In this document: positions 1 to 7,335 of the stretch, one piece after another
Layout: each line of letters begins with the position of its first letter
Position numbering within the stretch: the stretch's first letter is position 1
DNA from: Demequina pelophila
GTDB lineage: Bacteria; Actinomycetota; Actinomycetes; Actinomycetales; Demequinaceae
DNA: 64,000 bases
Direction: 5' to 3'
NCBI RefSeq assembly: GCF_000971175.1
Contig: NZ_BBLY01000007.1
Location: forward strand, 90,221-154,220
Notes under the pieces: model-generated
What the model saw: the letters and a program-made list of their open reading frames with translations, nothing else
Database searches by the model: none
What the model was told of the DNA's origin: nothing
Program-made: the position numbers and the translations under genes

Positions 1-218
1 TCCTCGCGCTGATCGCGGTCGTGGGCGTGGTGTTCACCGCCGCGGGATGGCGCGATGCGGGGCTGGCGCTGGTGCTGGCGGGCTGTGGCGCGATGGCCGC
101 GGCCTCCGTGGTGCTGGTGGTCTCGGGCGGGCGGCGCTATCTGCGCGCCGCCGCGGTCCAGGCGGTCGCTCCCCTGCTGGCGGTGGCGCTCACCGTCGCC
201 GCGGTCCTCAACGGTTGA
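1..218 (+). CDS. C-terminal end of an integral membrane protein (cut by window edge)
   Basis: The frame is open from the left edge (first full codon at base 3) and ends at TGA 216-218, so only about 72 C-terminal residues are present. They are almost entirely Ala, Val, Leu and Gly and form about three membrane-spanning stretches, separated by short loops including Gly-Gly-Arg-Arg-Tyr. No family motif is visible and I do not recognise the protein. Three bases after the stop comes a copy of the GGACGATGC repeat, then the left candidate attachment repeat of the tRNA-Pro cassette. Confidence 0.6.
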   Translation, partial: LALIAVVGVVFTAAGWRDAGLALVLAGCGAMAAASVVLVVSGGRRYLRAAAVQAVAPLLAVALTVAAVLNG

Positions 219-221
219 GCC

Positions 222-230
222 GCATCGTCC
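222..230 (-). repeat. GGACGATGC repeat copy (intergenic)
   Basis: On the minus strand this reads GGGACGATGCGG. It sits just after the stop codon of the left-edge membrane gene and next to the 15-bp candidate attachment repeat. It belongs to the dispersed 9-bp family described in the findings. Confidence 0.7.
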
Positions 231-244
231 CGTCGGGGTGACAG
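230..244. repeat. Candidate att repeat, distal copy
   Basis: CCGTCGGGGTGACAG is identical to 1899-1913 at the tRNA-Pro 3' end. It lies 8 bases beyond the stop codon of the AbiEi-type gene, so the cassette ends abruptly after that gene. Confidence 0.45.
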
Positions 245-251
245 TTCGGGC

Positions 252-839
252 TCACAGCAGGATCTCCAGTGCCGCCCGGATCGCCGGCCGCGCATTGGGG
301 AACGATGCGGCCATCGCGAGGAGCGCCGACGGGTTGCTCTCTCGAGTGCGCAGCCATCGCTTCAACGCCTCGATAGCGAGGTCCGCGCCCCAGTCATGGC
401 GCAGTCGGAACGAGTCGATGATCGTCCGCTCCGCCGAGTAGAGGCCGATCAGAAGTCCGCCGGGCAGGCGGTGCTCGCCACGCCCGATGTCGAAAGTTAC
501 CGCGTCAAATCGATGCCACACGATCGGAGCCGTCGGCGCCTCGATCGGGTGCGTCCCGCGTGGGATCGCGATGTGGGAGCGGGTGGGGATCTCGTCGGCC
601 AGCTCGTGTAAGGCGAGAGCCGAGAGCAGGCAGAGCGTCGCTTGCGGACGCTTGGCGGCGATCGCCATCCACGCCGCCGTCGTGTCGTCAGCCGCACCGG
701 CACGCAGGAAAAGCCCCGGCGCGATGCGCGCGTACTCCCCTGCGCCAGTCAAGGCCCGAAGCTGATGACGGGTGATCCCGTGAGCCGCGAGCGAGCCGTA
801 GTCGAGCGTCGTGGGATGAGCAGATGGATCCACGCTCAC
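252..839 (-). CDS. AbiEi-type antitoxin / transcriptional regulator (orphan)
   Basis: A protein of about 195 residues. The N-terminal 40 residues (around DYGSLAAHGITRHQLRA and ARIAPGLFLRAG) match the winged-helix domain of type IV AbiEi antitoxins. The rest resembles their C-terminal domain (ERTIIDSFRLRHDWGADLAIEAL near the end). I chose GTG at 839 because a GGGAGG lies about 5 bases upstream; a TTG at 872 is also in frame. AbiEi normally represses the operon and counters the AbiEii nucleotidyltransferase toxin encoded directly downstream. Here the sequence downstream of the stop holds only a repeat and the candidate att site, so the partner is missing. The family call is by motif resemblance. 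Confidence 0.65.
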   Translation of the reverse strand: MSVDPSAHPTTLDYGSLAAHGITRHQLRALTGAGEYARIAPGLFLRAGAADDTTAAWMAIAAKRPQATLCLLSALALHELADEIPTRSHIAIPRGTHPIEAPTAPIVWHRFDAVTFDIGRGEHRLPGGLLIGLYSAERTIIDSFRLRHDWGADLAIEALKRWLRTRESNPSALLAMAASFPNARPAIRAALEILL

Positions 840-915
840 GCCCCCCCTCCCGACGAAATCCGGAACAGACAAAGCCTATCTGTGACGATTTCCGTTGAAC
901 CAGGTGGCAATGCGA

Positions 916-1290
916 TCAATCGGCTGGGGCGTCGAAGGCAGTGTCGAGGAGCCCCCGGAGCATGTCGCGCAGTTCCGGTCGGTGGGAGTACATCTCAAGT
1001 CGCGCAACGGCAACGTCGTAGCATTCGGCATCGACCCGCGAGCCGACCACCCAAACCACGACGATCGAACCGTCGGATTCGACGCGGTAGACGATGCGGT
1101 ACTGGCGGTTGCCAACGACGAGCTTGCGCAGCCCGGTGAGGTTCCCCGAAGCGCGAGAGCCGAGGGGTGCGCCGCGCTGTTCGGGCAGATCCTTGAGCTT
1201 GTTCAGGCCGCTCACGACGAGCTTGCGGGCGGACCCGTCGAGCGCGCGGACGTCGTCCTGCGCCTCGGGGGTCAGGATGATGGTTGCCAA
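916..1290 (-). CDS. RelE/ParE-family toxin
   Basis: About 124 residues. The RelE fold is recognisable: the N-terminal beta strand ATIILTPEAQDDVRAL, the central GLRKLVVGNRQYRIVYRV segment with its basic residues, and the following VVVWVVGSR strand. Family members usually cleave ribosome-bound mRNA (RelE) or inhibit gyrase (ParE); which applies cannot be told. The start is uncertain: TTG 1290 has an AAAGG 7 bases upstream, while TTG 1335 would overlap the antitoxin gene by 23 bases. The 25-residue C-terminal tail is longer than in typical RelE. It lies directly after the Phd-like antitoxin gene, the usual antitoxin-first order. Confidence 0.75.
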   Translation of the reverse strand: MATIILTPEAQDDVRALDGSARKLVVSGLNKLKDLPEQRGAPLGSRASGNLTGLRKLVVGNRQYRIVYRVESDGSIVVVWVVGSRVDAECYDVAVARLEMYSHRPELRDMLRGLLDTAFDAPAD

Positions 1291-1312
1291 GGTGCGGCCT
1301 TTCGGCGTGACG

Positions 1313-1603
1313 TCAGTCGTCGAGGTCGATGCCAAGCTCGACGGCGAACTCCTCCAGGCTCTTTCGGCCAGCGCCGTCGTCGGTCGCGATACGGGTGAGG
1401 GCTACCGCGAGCAGGCGCATGTCCTCCTCCCGTTCGGCGATGCGGTCGAGCTGCTCCATGTCGGCCATCGGCACGATGGCGACGGAGGGTTCGTTGTTCT
1501 TGAGCACGACAACGCGGTTGCCGTCGGCGACTCGGGCCGTGATGCTGGCGAAGTCACGGGCCGCCTTCGTCGCGCTGACGAGATCACGCGTATCGGTCTT
1601 CAT
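1313..1603 (-). CDS. Phd/YefM-family antitoxin
   Basis: A 96-residue protein. The N-terminal half carries the Phd/YefM DNA-binding domain (SATKAARDFASITARV, then a VVVLKNNEPSVAIVPM strand pair). The C-terminal half is acidic and helical, as expected for a toxin-wrapping tail. ATG 1603 is preceded by a clear AGGAGG; longer frames upstream have no such site. Antitoxins of this family bind their own promoter, and the upstream region holds a perfect 14-bp palindrome (1733-1746) and three GGCACC(C/T)GGCC repeats that could serve as operators. The pair with the downstream RelE-like gene is a standard type II module. Confidence 0.8.
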   Translation of the reverse strand: MKTDTRDLVSATKAARDFASITARVADGNRVVVLKNNEPSVAIVPMADMEQLDRIAEREEDMRLLAVALTRIATDDGAGRKSLEEFAVELGIDLDD

Positions 1604-1898
1604 GGAAACCTCCTCGCTCGCGGCACCCAGCCGCGAGGCGAACACCCGGCACCCGGCCGGGGTGGAGCGAAAGCCTCGGCACCTGGCCGGGACGTGGAGG
1701 GCACCTGGCCCAAGCCCATACGCATCACCATACGCATGATCATGCGCATTGTCGAGGAATCTCGATGAGCAGGCACTGCCACGACAACGCGACATCCGCA
1801 GGCCGCCGGCGATCGCCACAAAGATGAGTAAACGATGACCTGGTCATGTTTCACGTCCAATGATGGTCGTGGGAACTCACGAGTTACCAGGACTTTCA
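1604..1898. promoter_or_regulatory. Upstream region of the toxin-antitoxin pair with repeats and palindrome
   Basis: No gene is visible in these roughly 300 bases. They contain three copies of GGCACC(C/T)GGCC at 1648-1658, 1678-1688 and 1700-1710. They also contain the perfect palindrome CGCATGATCATGCG at 1733-1746, preceded by an ATACGCAT direct repeat. The right half (about 1750-1900) is noticeably richer in A+T than the rest of the window. A role as autoregulatory operator for the Phd-like antitoxin is inferred from position only. Confidence 0.4.
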
Positions 1899-1913
1899 CC
1901 GTCGGGGTGACAG
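1899..1913. repeat. Candidate att repeat, tRNA-proximal copy
   Basis: Same 15 bases as 230-244. Twelve of them (1902-1913) are the 3' end of tRNA-Pro, so integration at this site would leave the tRNA intact. Confidence 0.45.
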
Positions 1914-1975
1914 GATTTGAACCTGCGACCCTCTGCTCCCAAAGCAGATGCGCTACCAAGCTGCGCTACACCCCG
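1902..1975 (-). tRNA. tRNA-Pro (anticodon UGG)
   Basis: The minus strand gives a 7-bp acceptor stem (CGGGGTG with CACCCCG) and discriminator A. The D arm contains TAGCGC, the anticodon loop is CTTTGGGA with TGG, and the T arm is GCAGGTTCAAATCCTGT. CCA is not encoded. Its 3' end borders the toxin-antitoxin cassette. Confidence 0.93.
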
Positions 1976-2052
1976 TGGCCCCCGAACAGGGGGCGCTGTT
2001 CCCCGCATCGGCGGGGCTCGGCTACTCTAGTACGCGCCGCGCAGGCGGCGAT

Positions 2053-2126
2053 GCGGGTGTAGCTCAATGGTAGAGCCTCAGTCTTCCAAACTGATTACGC
2101 GGGTTCGATTCCCGTCACCCGCTCCA
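2053..2126 (+). tRNA. tRNA-Gly (anticodon UCC)
   Basis: Acceptor GCGGGTG pairs with CACCCGC, discriminator U, and CCA is encoded. The anticodon arm is CAGTCTTCCAAACTG with TCC, and the T arm is GCGGGTTCGATTCCCGT. It is divergent from tRNA-Pro, 77 bases away, and followed by a strong terminator. Confidence 0.93.
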
Positions 2127-2130
2127 TGAC

Positions 2131-2158
2131 GAAGGCCCCCTCCGCGGAGGGGGCCTTC
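2131..2158 (+). terminator. Terminator of tRNA-Gly
   Basis: A perfect 28-base palindrome (GAAGGCCCCCTCCG and its complement), 4 bases after the tRNA CCA. There is no T run, as usual in this G+C range. Confidence 0.8.
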
Positions 2159-2214
2159 GGCGTCTCGGCTCTGCGGCGCGGTCAGACCCGTCGGCCCGCC
2201 GGCCCCCATTGCTG

Positions 2215-2268
2215 TGGTGGTAGATGCGCGCACGCTTTCGCACAGAGTCGTGCGCGGATCTACCACCA
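2215..2268. terminator. 20-bp inverted repeat, probable bidirectional terminator
   Basis: Arms TGGTGGTAGATGCGCGCACG (2215-2234) and its complement (2249-2268) match at 19 of 20 positions, with a 14-base loop. It separates tRNA-Gly from the convergent aldo/keto reductase gene. Confidence 0.6.
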
Positions 2269-2297
2269 GCACCCCAACGCGAGGGCGCCCGCCCCCG

Positions 2298-3245
2298 TCA
2301 GGCGGAGGCCGCGCTCAGCGCCTCGAGCTCCTCCGCAGACAGCACCAGCGTCATCGAGGCGACCAGCGGCGCCAGCTGGTCGAGCGTGCGCGCCGAGGCG
2401 ATGGGGGCGACCACCGTCGGCTGATCCCGCAGCCACGCCAGCGCGACCGCCGCCACGTGGGCGTCGTGCGCGGCGGCGATGCGGTCGAGCTCCGCGAGCA
2501 CGCGTCGGCCGCGCGCATCGAGGTACGCGCCCGCAGCCGCGGCGCGCCGGCTGTCGACCACCGCATCGTCCCGGTACTTGCCCGTGAGGAAGCCCTTCGC
2601 GAGCGACCAGTACGGCAGCACGCCCAGGCCGTGGCGCTCCGCGGCGGCGCGCAGCTCGCCCTCGAAGCCGCGCTCGACCAGGTTGTAGTGAGGCTGGAGG
2701 GCGACGGGCCGGTGGAGGCCGTCGCGATCGGCGATCGCGCACCACTCGTCGATGCGGGCGGCCGTGTAGTTGGAGATGCCGATCTCCCGCACCAGGCCGT
2801 CGTCGACCAGCGCGGAGAACGCCGCGGCCGTCTCCTCGAGCGGCGTGTCGGGGTGGTCGAAATGCGCGTAGTAGAGGTCGATCCGATCCGTCCGGAGGCG
2901 CGCAAGGCTGGCCTCGGCCGCGGCGCGCACGGTGGCCGCGCCGAGCCCCGTGAACTCGGGGTGCTCGCTCACCTTCGTCGCGACGAGGACGTCGTCACGG
3001 CGACCGCGCGCGGCGAGCCACTCCCCGATCACGGTCTCGGACTCGCCGCCCGAGTTGCCGGGCGCCCACGCCGAGTAGACGTCGGCCGTGTCGACCAGGC
3101 GCCCGCCGCCGGCGACGAACGCGTCGAGGATGGCGAAGGAGTCGTCGCGGTCGGCGGTCCAGCCGAACACGTTCCCACCAAGCGCCAGGGGCGCGTCGGT
3201 CAGGTCGAGGGTTCCGAGTGCGGAGGCGATCTGCTCAGTGGTCAT
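2298..3245 (-). CDS. Aldo/keto reductase
   Basis: A 315-residue NADPH-dependent oxidoreductase of the AKR superfamily, a cytoplasmic TIM barrel. The catalytic tetrad is visible: Asp and Tyr in DTADVYSAW (about residues 51-59), Lys in ATKVSEHPEF, and His in YYAHFDHPDTP. The strand EIGISNY and the C-terminal PIASARTLDQL nucleotide-binding segment are typical. The substrate is unknown. A GGACGATGC copy lies in frame in the coding strand and encodes the Asp-Asp-Ala of KYRDDAVVDSRR, a loop after the strand ending in FLTGKY. The gene stands alone, convergent with tRNA-Gly. Confidence 0.88.
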   Translation of the reverse strand: MTTEQIASALGTLDLTDAPLALGGNVFGWTADRDDSFAILDAFVAGGGRLVDTADVYSAWAPGNSGGESETVIGEWLAARGRRDDVLVATKVSEHPEFTGLGAATVRAAAEASLARLRTDRIDLYYAHFDHPDTPLEETAAAFSALVDDGLVREIGISNYTAARIDEWCAIADRDGLHRPVALQPHYNLVERGFEGELRAAAERHGLGVLPYWSLAKGFLTGKYRDDAVVDSRRAAAAGAYLDARGRRVLAELDRIAAAHDAHVAAVALAWLRDQPTVVAPIASARTLDQLAPLVASMTLVLSAEELEALSAASA

Positions 3246-3273
3246 GCGGGCTCCTGTCGGGTAGCGGGCCCCG

Positions 3274-3282
3274 GGACGATGC
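3274..3282 (+). repeat. GGACGATGC repeat copy (intergenic)
   Basis: GGGACGATGCGATGG, between the DUF1761 stop and the aldo/keto reductase start. The rest of the 154-base gap shows nothing recognisable. Confidence 0.7.
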
Positions 3283-3399
3283 GATGGTCCGGGAAGCCTG
3301 GGTCGTTCAGTGTCGTCGAGGGAGTGGGGTGCCGGCGCGGAAGGTCGGCGCCGATGCGGCGGCCGGGTCGAGTGCCGGAGGCCCGGGTGCGGGCGCTCG

Positions 3400-3816
3400 C
3401 TAGAAGAGCCCGATCACCACGCCCGCAAGCGCGAGGCCCGCAGTGTCGTGCGCCGCATCGATGAGCGTGATGCCGGGGTGGCGCAGCGCGAAGCCGTTGT
3501 GGAGCGCATGGGCCCCGCCGCGGAACACCAGGCCGATGAGCGCGCCCAGCACGAGGCCGCCGGCCCAGTCGTCGATGCCGAGTCCGTTCATGAGCACGGC
3601 CAGGAGGATCACGCCCAGGGCGTTCGCGACAATGGTGCCGCCGAAGGCGACGCCCATGCTCGCGCCCTCCATGTCCTCGCGCGTCATCCCGTTGAGGCGC
3701 TGCCACAGCGGAAACAGACCCACCGGCGAGTACCACCAGAAGCCGAGCGCGAAGGCCGCGAGGAACGCCACGAGCACGGCGATCCAGTTGACGTCCGCGA
3801 GCGAGAGCCAGTCCAT
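3400..3816 (-). CDS. DUF1761 family membrane protein
   Basis: 138 residues with four predicted membrane segments: residues about 10-30, 55-78, 83-102 and 118-138. The pattern FALGFWWYSPVGLF near residue 25 and the central HALHNGFALRHPG are typical of DUF1761 proteins, whose function is unknown. The start codon lies only 24 bases from a copy of the two-unit dispersed element (3840-3896), which therefore occupies its promoter region. Confidence 0.8.
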   Translation of the reverse strand: MDWLSLADVNWIAVLVAFLAAFALGFWWYSPVGLFPLWQRLNGMTREDMEGASMGVAFGGTIVANALGVILLAVLMNGLGIDDWAGGLVLGALIGLVFRGGAHALHNGFALRHPGITLIDAAHDTAGLALAGVVIGLF

Positions 3817-3839
3817 GAGGCCGAGACTACGAGGCGAAA

Positions 3840-3982
3840 CGACAACCCTCTACCCCTCAGGCGCAGCAACCTCGCGAAAGCGACCACCACCTACCCATTC
3901 CGGATGGGGCGGGGGGCGGGGGCCGGGCGGGGCCGAGCTGGGCAGCGGGGTCGGGGGCCGGGCGGGGCCGGGCGGCGGGGGG
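3840..3982. repeat. Dispersed two-unit element with G-tract array, copy A
   Basis: Two 16-base units, CGACAACCCTCTACCC (3840-3855) and CGACCACCACCTACCC (3881-3896), start exactly 41 bases apart. They are followed by ATTC and then a run of at least eight G-tracts of 3-6 Gs (3904-3982) that could fold as a quadruplex. A second copy with the same layout lies at 35894-36005 in inverted orientation. Relative to transcription both follow a stop codon as a C-rich stretch and then the units. The element fills the gap between the SRPBCC and DUF1761 genes. Confidence 0.6.
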
Positions 3983-3983
3983 C

Positions 3984-4442
3984 TCAGCCCTCGACGGCCG
4001 CGGCGATCTCCTCGAGGTCCGTGTCGAGCGCCTTGCGGGTCGCCTTCATCCCCGCCTTCCCGAACAGCAGCCATCCCACGCGCTGCGCCGGACCGGGGTG
4101 GGGCGTCTCGGCGGTGAAGCTCACCCGCAGGAGGGTGCCCTCGCCGTCGGGGATGAGCGTGAAGATGGTCTCGTACTCGGTGCCGCGGTTCTCGGCCACC
4201 ACCACGGTGCGGTGCGGCGCGTCGACCTCGGCGACCTCCATGACCTCGTCGGCCTCGCGGCCGAACATGCGGCGCGTCTCCCGCCAGCGCACGCCCGGCT
4301 CGTAGCCGTCGCCCTCGAGCCGCTGGATCGCGACGATCGCGCTCATCACGTCGGCCGCGCCGTCGAGGTCCGTGACCACCTTCCAGACCGCCTCGGGCGA
4401 CGCCTCGATGCGCCGCTCGGTCTCGATCCGATGCCCTGACAT
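3984..4442 (-). CDS. SRPBCC family protein
   Basis: 152 residues with the START/polyketide-cyclase-like pattern: an N-terminal strand with RRIEASPEAVWKVVTDLDG, a middle RWRETRRMFGREADEVMEV, and a long C-terminal amphipathic helix (ALDTDLEEIAAAVEG). Such proteins form a helix-grip cavity binding hydrophobic ligands. The ligand and any enzymatic activity are unknown. It lies next to another SRPBCC gene; the two are probably co-transcribed. Confidence 0.8.
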   Translation of the reverse strand: MSGHRIETERRIEASPEAVWKVVTDLDGAADVMSAIVAIQRLEGDGYEPGVRWRETRRMFGREADEVMEVAEVDAPHRTVVVAENRGTEYETIFTLIPDGEGTLLRVSFTAETPHPGPAQRVGWLLFGKAGMKATRKALDTDLEEIAAAVEG

Positions 4443-4498
4443 CGCTCCCCCTCGGTCCGTTGCCTCGGCCCCAGGCTAGCCCCGGCGCGCGCCCGGCC

Positions 4499-4975
4499 TC
4501 AGACCCGGACGGCGAAGTGCCGCGCCAGGTCCCCGATGTCGGCCTTGAGCCGCACGGTCCCGCCCAGCGAGAAGAACGTGGCGATCGCGCTGCGCATCGC
4601 ACGCTCCGCGAGCGTCGGCTGCGGCTTGTACACGTGGAAGACGCGCCGCACGTGCGTGCCCTCGGCCGTCTCCTCGAGGAAGGTGGTCACGGTGAACTCG
4701 CCGTCGGGCCCCACCCGCTCCTGGACCAGCCGGGTATAGGGCTCCGCCTCGAGGGTGGTGAGGCGGATGACGTTGGGTTCGGCGCCCGCGTCGCGCTCGC
4801 TGAACTGCATGACGTGCCCCAGCTCCCCCGGCTGGCCCTCCTCGGTCACCGCCTGGATCACCATGGAGAACACCTCGACCCGCAGGTCCGGTTCTGTCAG
4901 GCACCGCCATACGTCCTTCGCGGTCGCGGGGATGGTCCCCTCCCGCTCGACGGACATATCCAGCGCCCCTGCCAT
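4499..4975 (-). CDS. SRPBCC family protein
   Basis: 158 residues, same superfamily as the next gene but well diverged. The N-terminus has REGTIPATAKDVWRCLTEPD, followed by antiparallel strands with many charged residues. The C-terminal helix carries KADIGDLARHFAVRV. Function is unknown. The gap to the downstream paralogue is 56 bases, so the two probably form a pair transcribed leftward, away from the cysK leader. Confidence 0.78.
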   Translation of the reverse strand: MAGALDMSVEREGTIPATAKDVWRCLTEPDLRVEVFSMVIQAVTEEGQPGELGHVMQFSERDAGAEPNVIRLTTLEAEPYTRLVQERVGPDGEFTVTTFLEETAEGTHVRRVFHVYKPQPTLAERAMRSAIATFFSLGGTVRLKADIGDLARHFAVRV

Positions 4976-5086
4976 GATTCCTCCCCGCGGCGGAGCGACG
5001 AACGCGCCCCATCAGCCCACCGTAGTGCGCACGCGACCAAAGTTGCAGGTTGGCGCCGCCGGGCCGGCGGACACGCCGCGGTCGAG

Positions 5087-5095
5087 GGACGATGC
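5087..5095 (+). repeat. GGACGATGC repeat copy (intergenic)
   Basis: GGGACGATGCACGG in the long gap between the SRPBCC pair and the cysK leader. Confidence 0.7.
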
Positions 5096-5146
5096 ACGGT
5101 CCGGCCCGGGGTCCAGGGTCGGCCAGGGATCCACGCAGCCGCCGCG

Positions 5147-5228
5147 AGGGGTGGGCGGGCGGGCCCGCCGCCTCGCGTCCGCGCGAGCGGGCCCGCCCAC
5201 CCCCACGGGTGCCGCCCCCCGCGGGCAC
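5147..5228. terminator. Two strong hairpins upstream of the cys promoter
   Basis: Bases 5147-5168 and 5187-5204 form long G+C arms (GGTGGGCGGGC pairing with GCCCGCCCACC, both ending in GGGCCCGC). Bases 5207-5213 and 5221-5228 form a second stem (GGGTGCC with GGGCACCC). No gene lies in 5000-5370. These may insulate the divergent SRPBCC pair from the cys operon; the role is inferred. Confidence 0.4.
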
Positions 5229-5373
5229 CCCTGGCACCTCCTACGCTACGAAGGCAGCCACGGTGCGGGTATCCCCATTTGTGGGGGAAGGGCATGCACC
5301 GGATCGGACACCGGCGCCCGCACGTCACGAATCGGGCGGCGGTACCGCGTGAGGTGCGCCACACGCACCCGTT

Positions 5374-5391
5374 CCCCTGGTCGACCAGGGG
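5374..5391. promoter_or_regulatory. 18-bp perfect palindrome, candidate operator of the cys operon
   Basis: CCCCTGGTCGACCAGGGG, 7-bp arms around TCGA, ends one base before a TTGCCG -35-like hexamer (5393-5398). A dimeric regulator bound here would sit at the promoter of the cysteine leader. The regulator is unknown. Confidence 0.5.
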
Positions 5392-5392
5392 G

Positions 5393-5422
5393 TTGCCGCA
5401 CGACTCGCGGCGCCGCTAGGCT
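5393..5422 (+). promoter_or_regulatory. Probable promoter of the cys leader and cysK-cysE
   Basis: TTGCCG (5393-5398), an 18-base spacer and TAGGCT (5417-5422), about 30 bases before the leader peptide start. Confidence 0.5.
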
Positions 5423-5451
5423 CGCGTTATCCGCACCGGAGGGCACCCACG

Positions 5452-5544
5452 ATGAGCATCGAGAGCCGCGCATTCGCCGCCGCCTCTGCCGTCGTCGCAC
5501 GCCCCGCCGCGCGCTCGTGCGCCTGCGGCTGCTGCTGTCTGTAG
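5452..5544 (+). CDS. Cysteine-rich leader peptide (putative attenuator peptide)
   Basis: A 30-codon frame with a good ribosome site (GGAGG, about 9 bases upstream). It ends in CACGCCCL, so five of its last eight codons are Cys. Cys is otherwise rare in this proteome. It precedes cysK-cysE by 126 bases, and the stop is followed at once by two stems (5545-5576). In mycobacteria, small Cys-tailed upstream frames control sulfur-assimilation operons by ribosome stalling when cysteine is low. This one fits that design, so it would regulate the operon rather than act as a protein. The sequence is seen; the function is inferred by analogy. Confidence 0.75.
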   Translation: MSIESRAFAAASAVVARPAARSCACGCCCL

Positions 5545-5576
5545 AGCGCCGGCGCGCTCCCCGATCCGAGGATCGG
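5545..5576 (+). promoter_or_regulatory. Candidate attenuator stems after the Cys leader peptide
   Basis: AGCGC-CGGC-GCGCT (5545-5558) and CCGATCC-GA-GGATCGG (5561-5576) lie directly after the leader stop, where a ribosome stalled on the Cys codons would alter folding. Which fold blocks expression of cysK cannot be decided by eye. Confidence 0.4.
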
Positions 5577-5670
5577 AAGGTCTCACGCCGCCGCTCTGCC
5601 CGGCATTATTCCTGATAGATCAGCGTTGCACCCCCAGCATTTCCCCACCACCAAAGGAGAAGGACCGCTC

Positions 5671-6606
<936 letters not shown>

Positions 6607-6667
6607 TCCAGCACGGCGGCGCGTTGCCGCCCCCGGCACCACATCCCACCTGGAAGGGCTTCCTGCC

Positions 6668-7315
6668 ATGGCATCCGACATCTCAGCGCTCGGCCGAGCG
6701 CTCGAGGACATCCGCACGGCGAGGCGGCGGGATCCCGCCGCGCCCGCGTGGTGGGTGATCGCGGGCTCCTACCAGGGCGTCCACGCCGTCTGGTATCACC
6801 GGGTGGCGCACTGGCTGTGGCGCCGGGGGCTGCGCTCGTACGCGCGGCTGGTCTCGCAGTACGCGCGGCGCGCGACGGGCATCGAGATCCACCCCGGCGC
6901 GCAGCTGGGCCGGCGCGTGTTCATCGACCACGGCATGGGCGTGGTGATCGGCGAGACCGCCGTGGTGGGCGACGACGTGCTGATGTTCAACGGCATCAAC
7001 CTGGGCGGCACCACGATGAGCCCGGGCAAGCGCCACCCCACGATCGGCGACCGCGTCGTGATCGGCGCGGGGGCCAAGGTGCTCGGCCCCCTTCACATCG
7101 GATGCGACGCGCGCATCGGCGCCAATGCCGTGGTCGTCAAGGACGTCCCGGACGGTGCGACCGCCGTCGGCATCCCCGCGGTGATCCGCAACCACCCGGG
7201 GCCCACGGAGGCCTCGACCGCCGCATCGGCCGTCGACTCGGGCGACTCGCACCGGCACCCCAACCCGGACGCCCCGCCGGAGCCGGTGCACGAGCCGGCC
7301 ATGTACTACATCTGA
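6668..7315 (+). CDS. cysE: Serine O-acetyltransferase
   Basis: 215 residues. It transfers acetyl from acetyl-CoA to serine, the committed step of cysteine synthesis. The left-handed beta-helix hexapeptide repeats run from about residue 75 to 175 ([19 protein letters not shown], then [11 protein letters not shown]). The catalytic His is in IDHGMG. After the helix comes a low-complexity tail of about 40 residues that ends in Tyr-Tyr-Ile. A C-terminal Ile is what CysE inserts into the CysK active site to form the cysteine synthase complex, so complex formation with the neighbouring CysK is likely. The start has a GGAAGG about 11 bases upstream. Confidence 0.94.
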   Translation: MASDISALGRALEDIRTARRRDPAAPAWWVIAGSYQGVHAVWYHRVAHWLWRRGLRSYARLVSQYARRATGIEIHPGAQLGRRVFIDHGMGVVIGETAVVGDDVLMFNGINLGGTTMSPGKRHPTIGDRVVIGAGAKVLGPLHIGCDARIGANAVVVKDVPDGATAVGIPAVIRNHPGPTEASTAASAVDSGDSHRHPNPDAPPEPVHEPAMYYI

Positions 7316-7335
7316 CGCGCCCCTAGGGTGGGGCC

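Larger units (their letters stand above)
230..1913. mobile_element. Candidate tRNA-Pro-associated mini-island with toxin-antitoxin genes
   Basis: An exact 15-bp direct repeat (CCGTCGGGGTGACAG) occurs at 230-244 and 1899-1913. The right copy contains the last 12 bases of the tRNA-Pro gene, whose 3' end faces this segment. Between the copies lie only three minus-strand genes: an AbiEi-type antitoxin, a RelE-like toxin and a Phd-like antitoxin, plus a stretch less G+C-rich than the surroundings. This is how an element integrated into a tRNA 3' end looks, with attL and attR. No integrase is present, so it would be a remnant or mobilised in trans. The repeat is seen; integration is inferred. Confidence 0.45.

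Noticed and set aside
2214..3464. A plus-strand frame of over 400 codons opposite the aldo/keto reductase
   Set aside because: It is a shadow frame caused by high G+C. The minus-strand protein has all AKR motifs.
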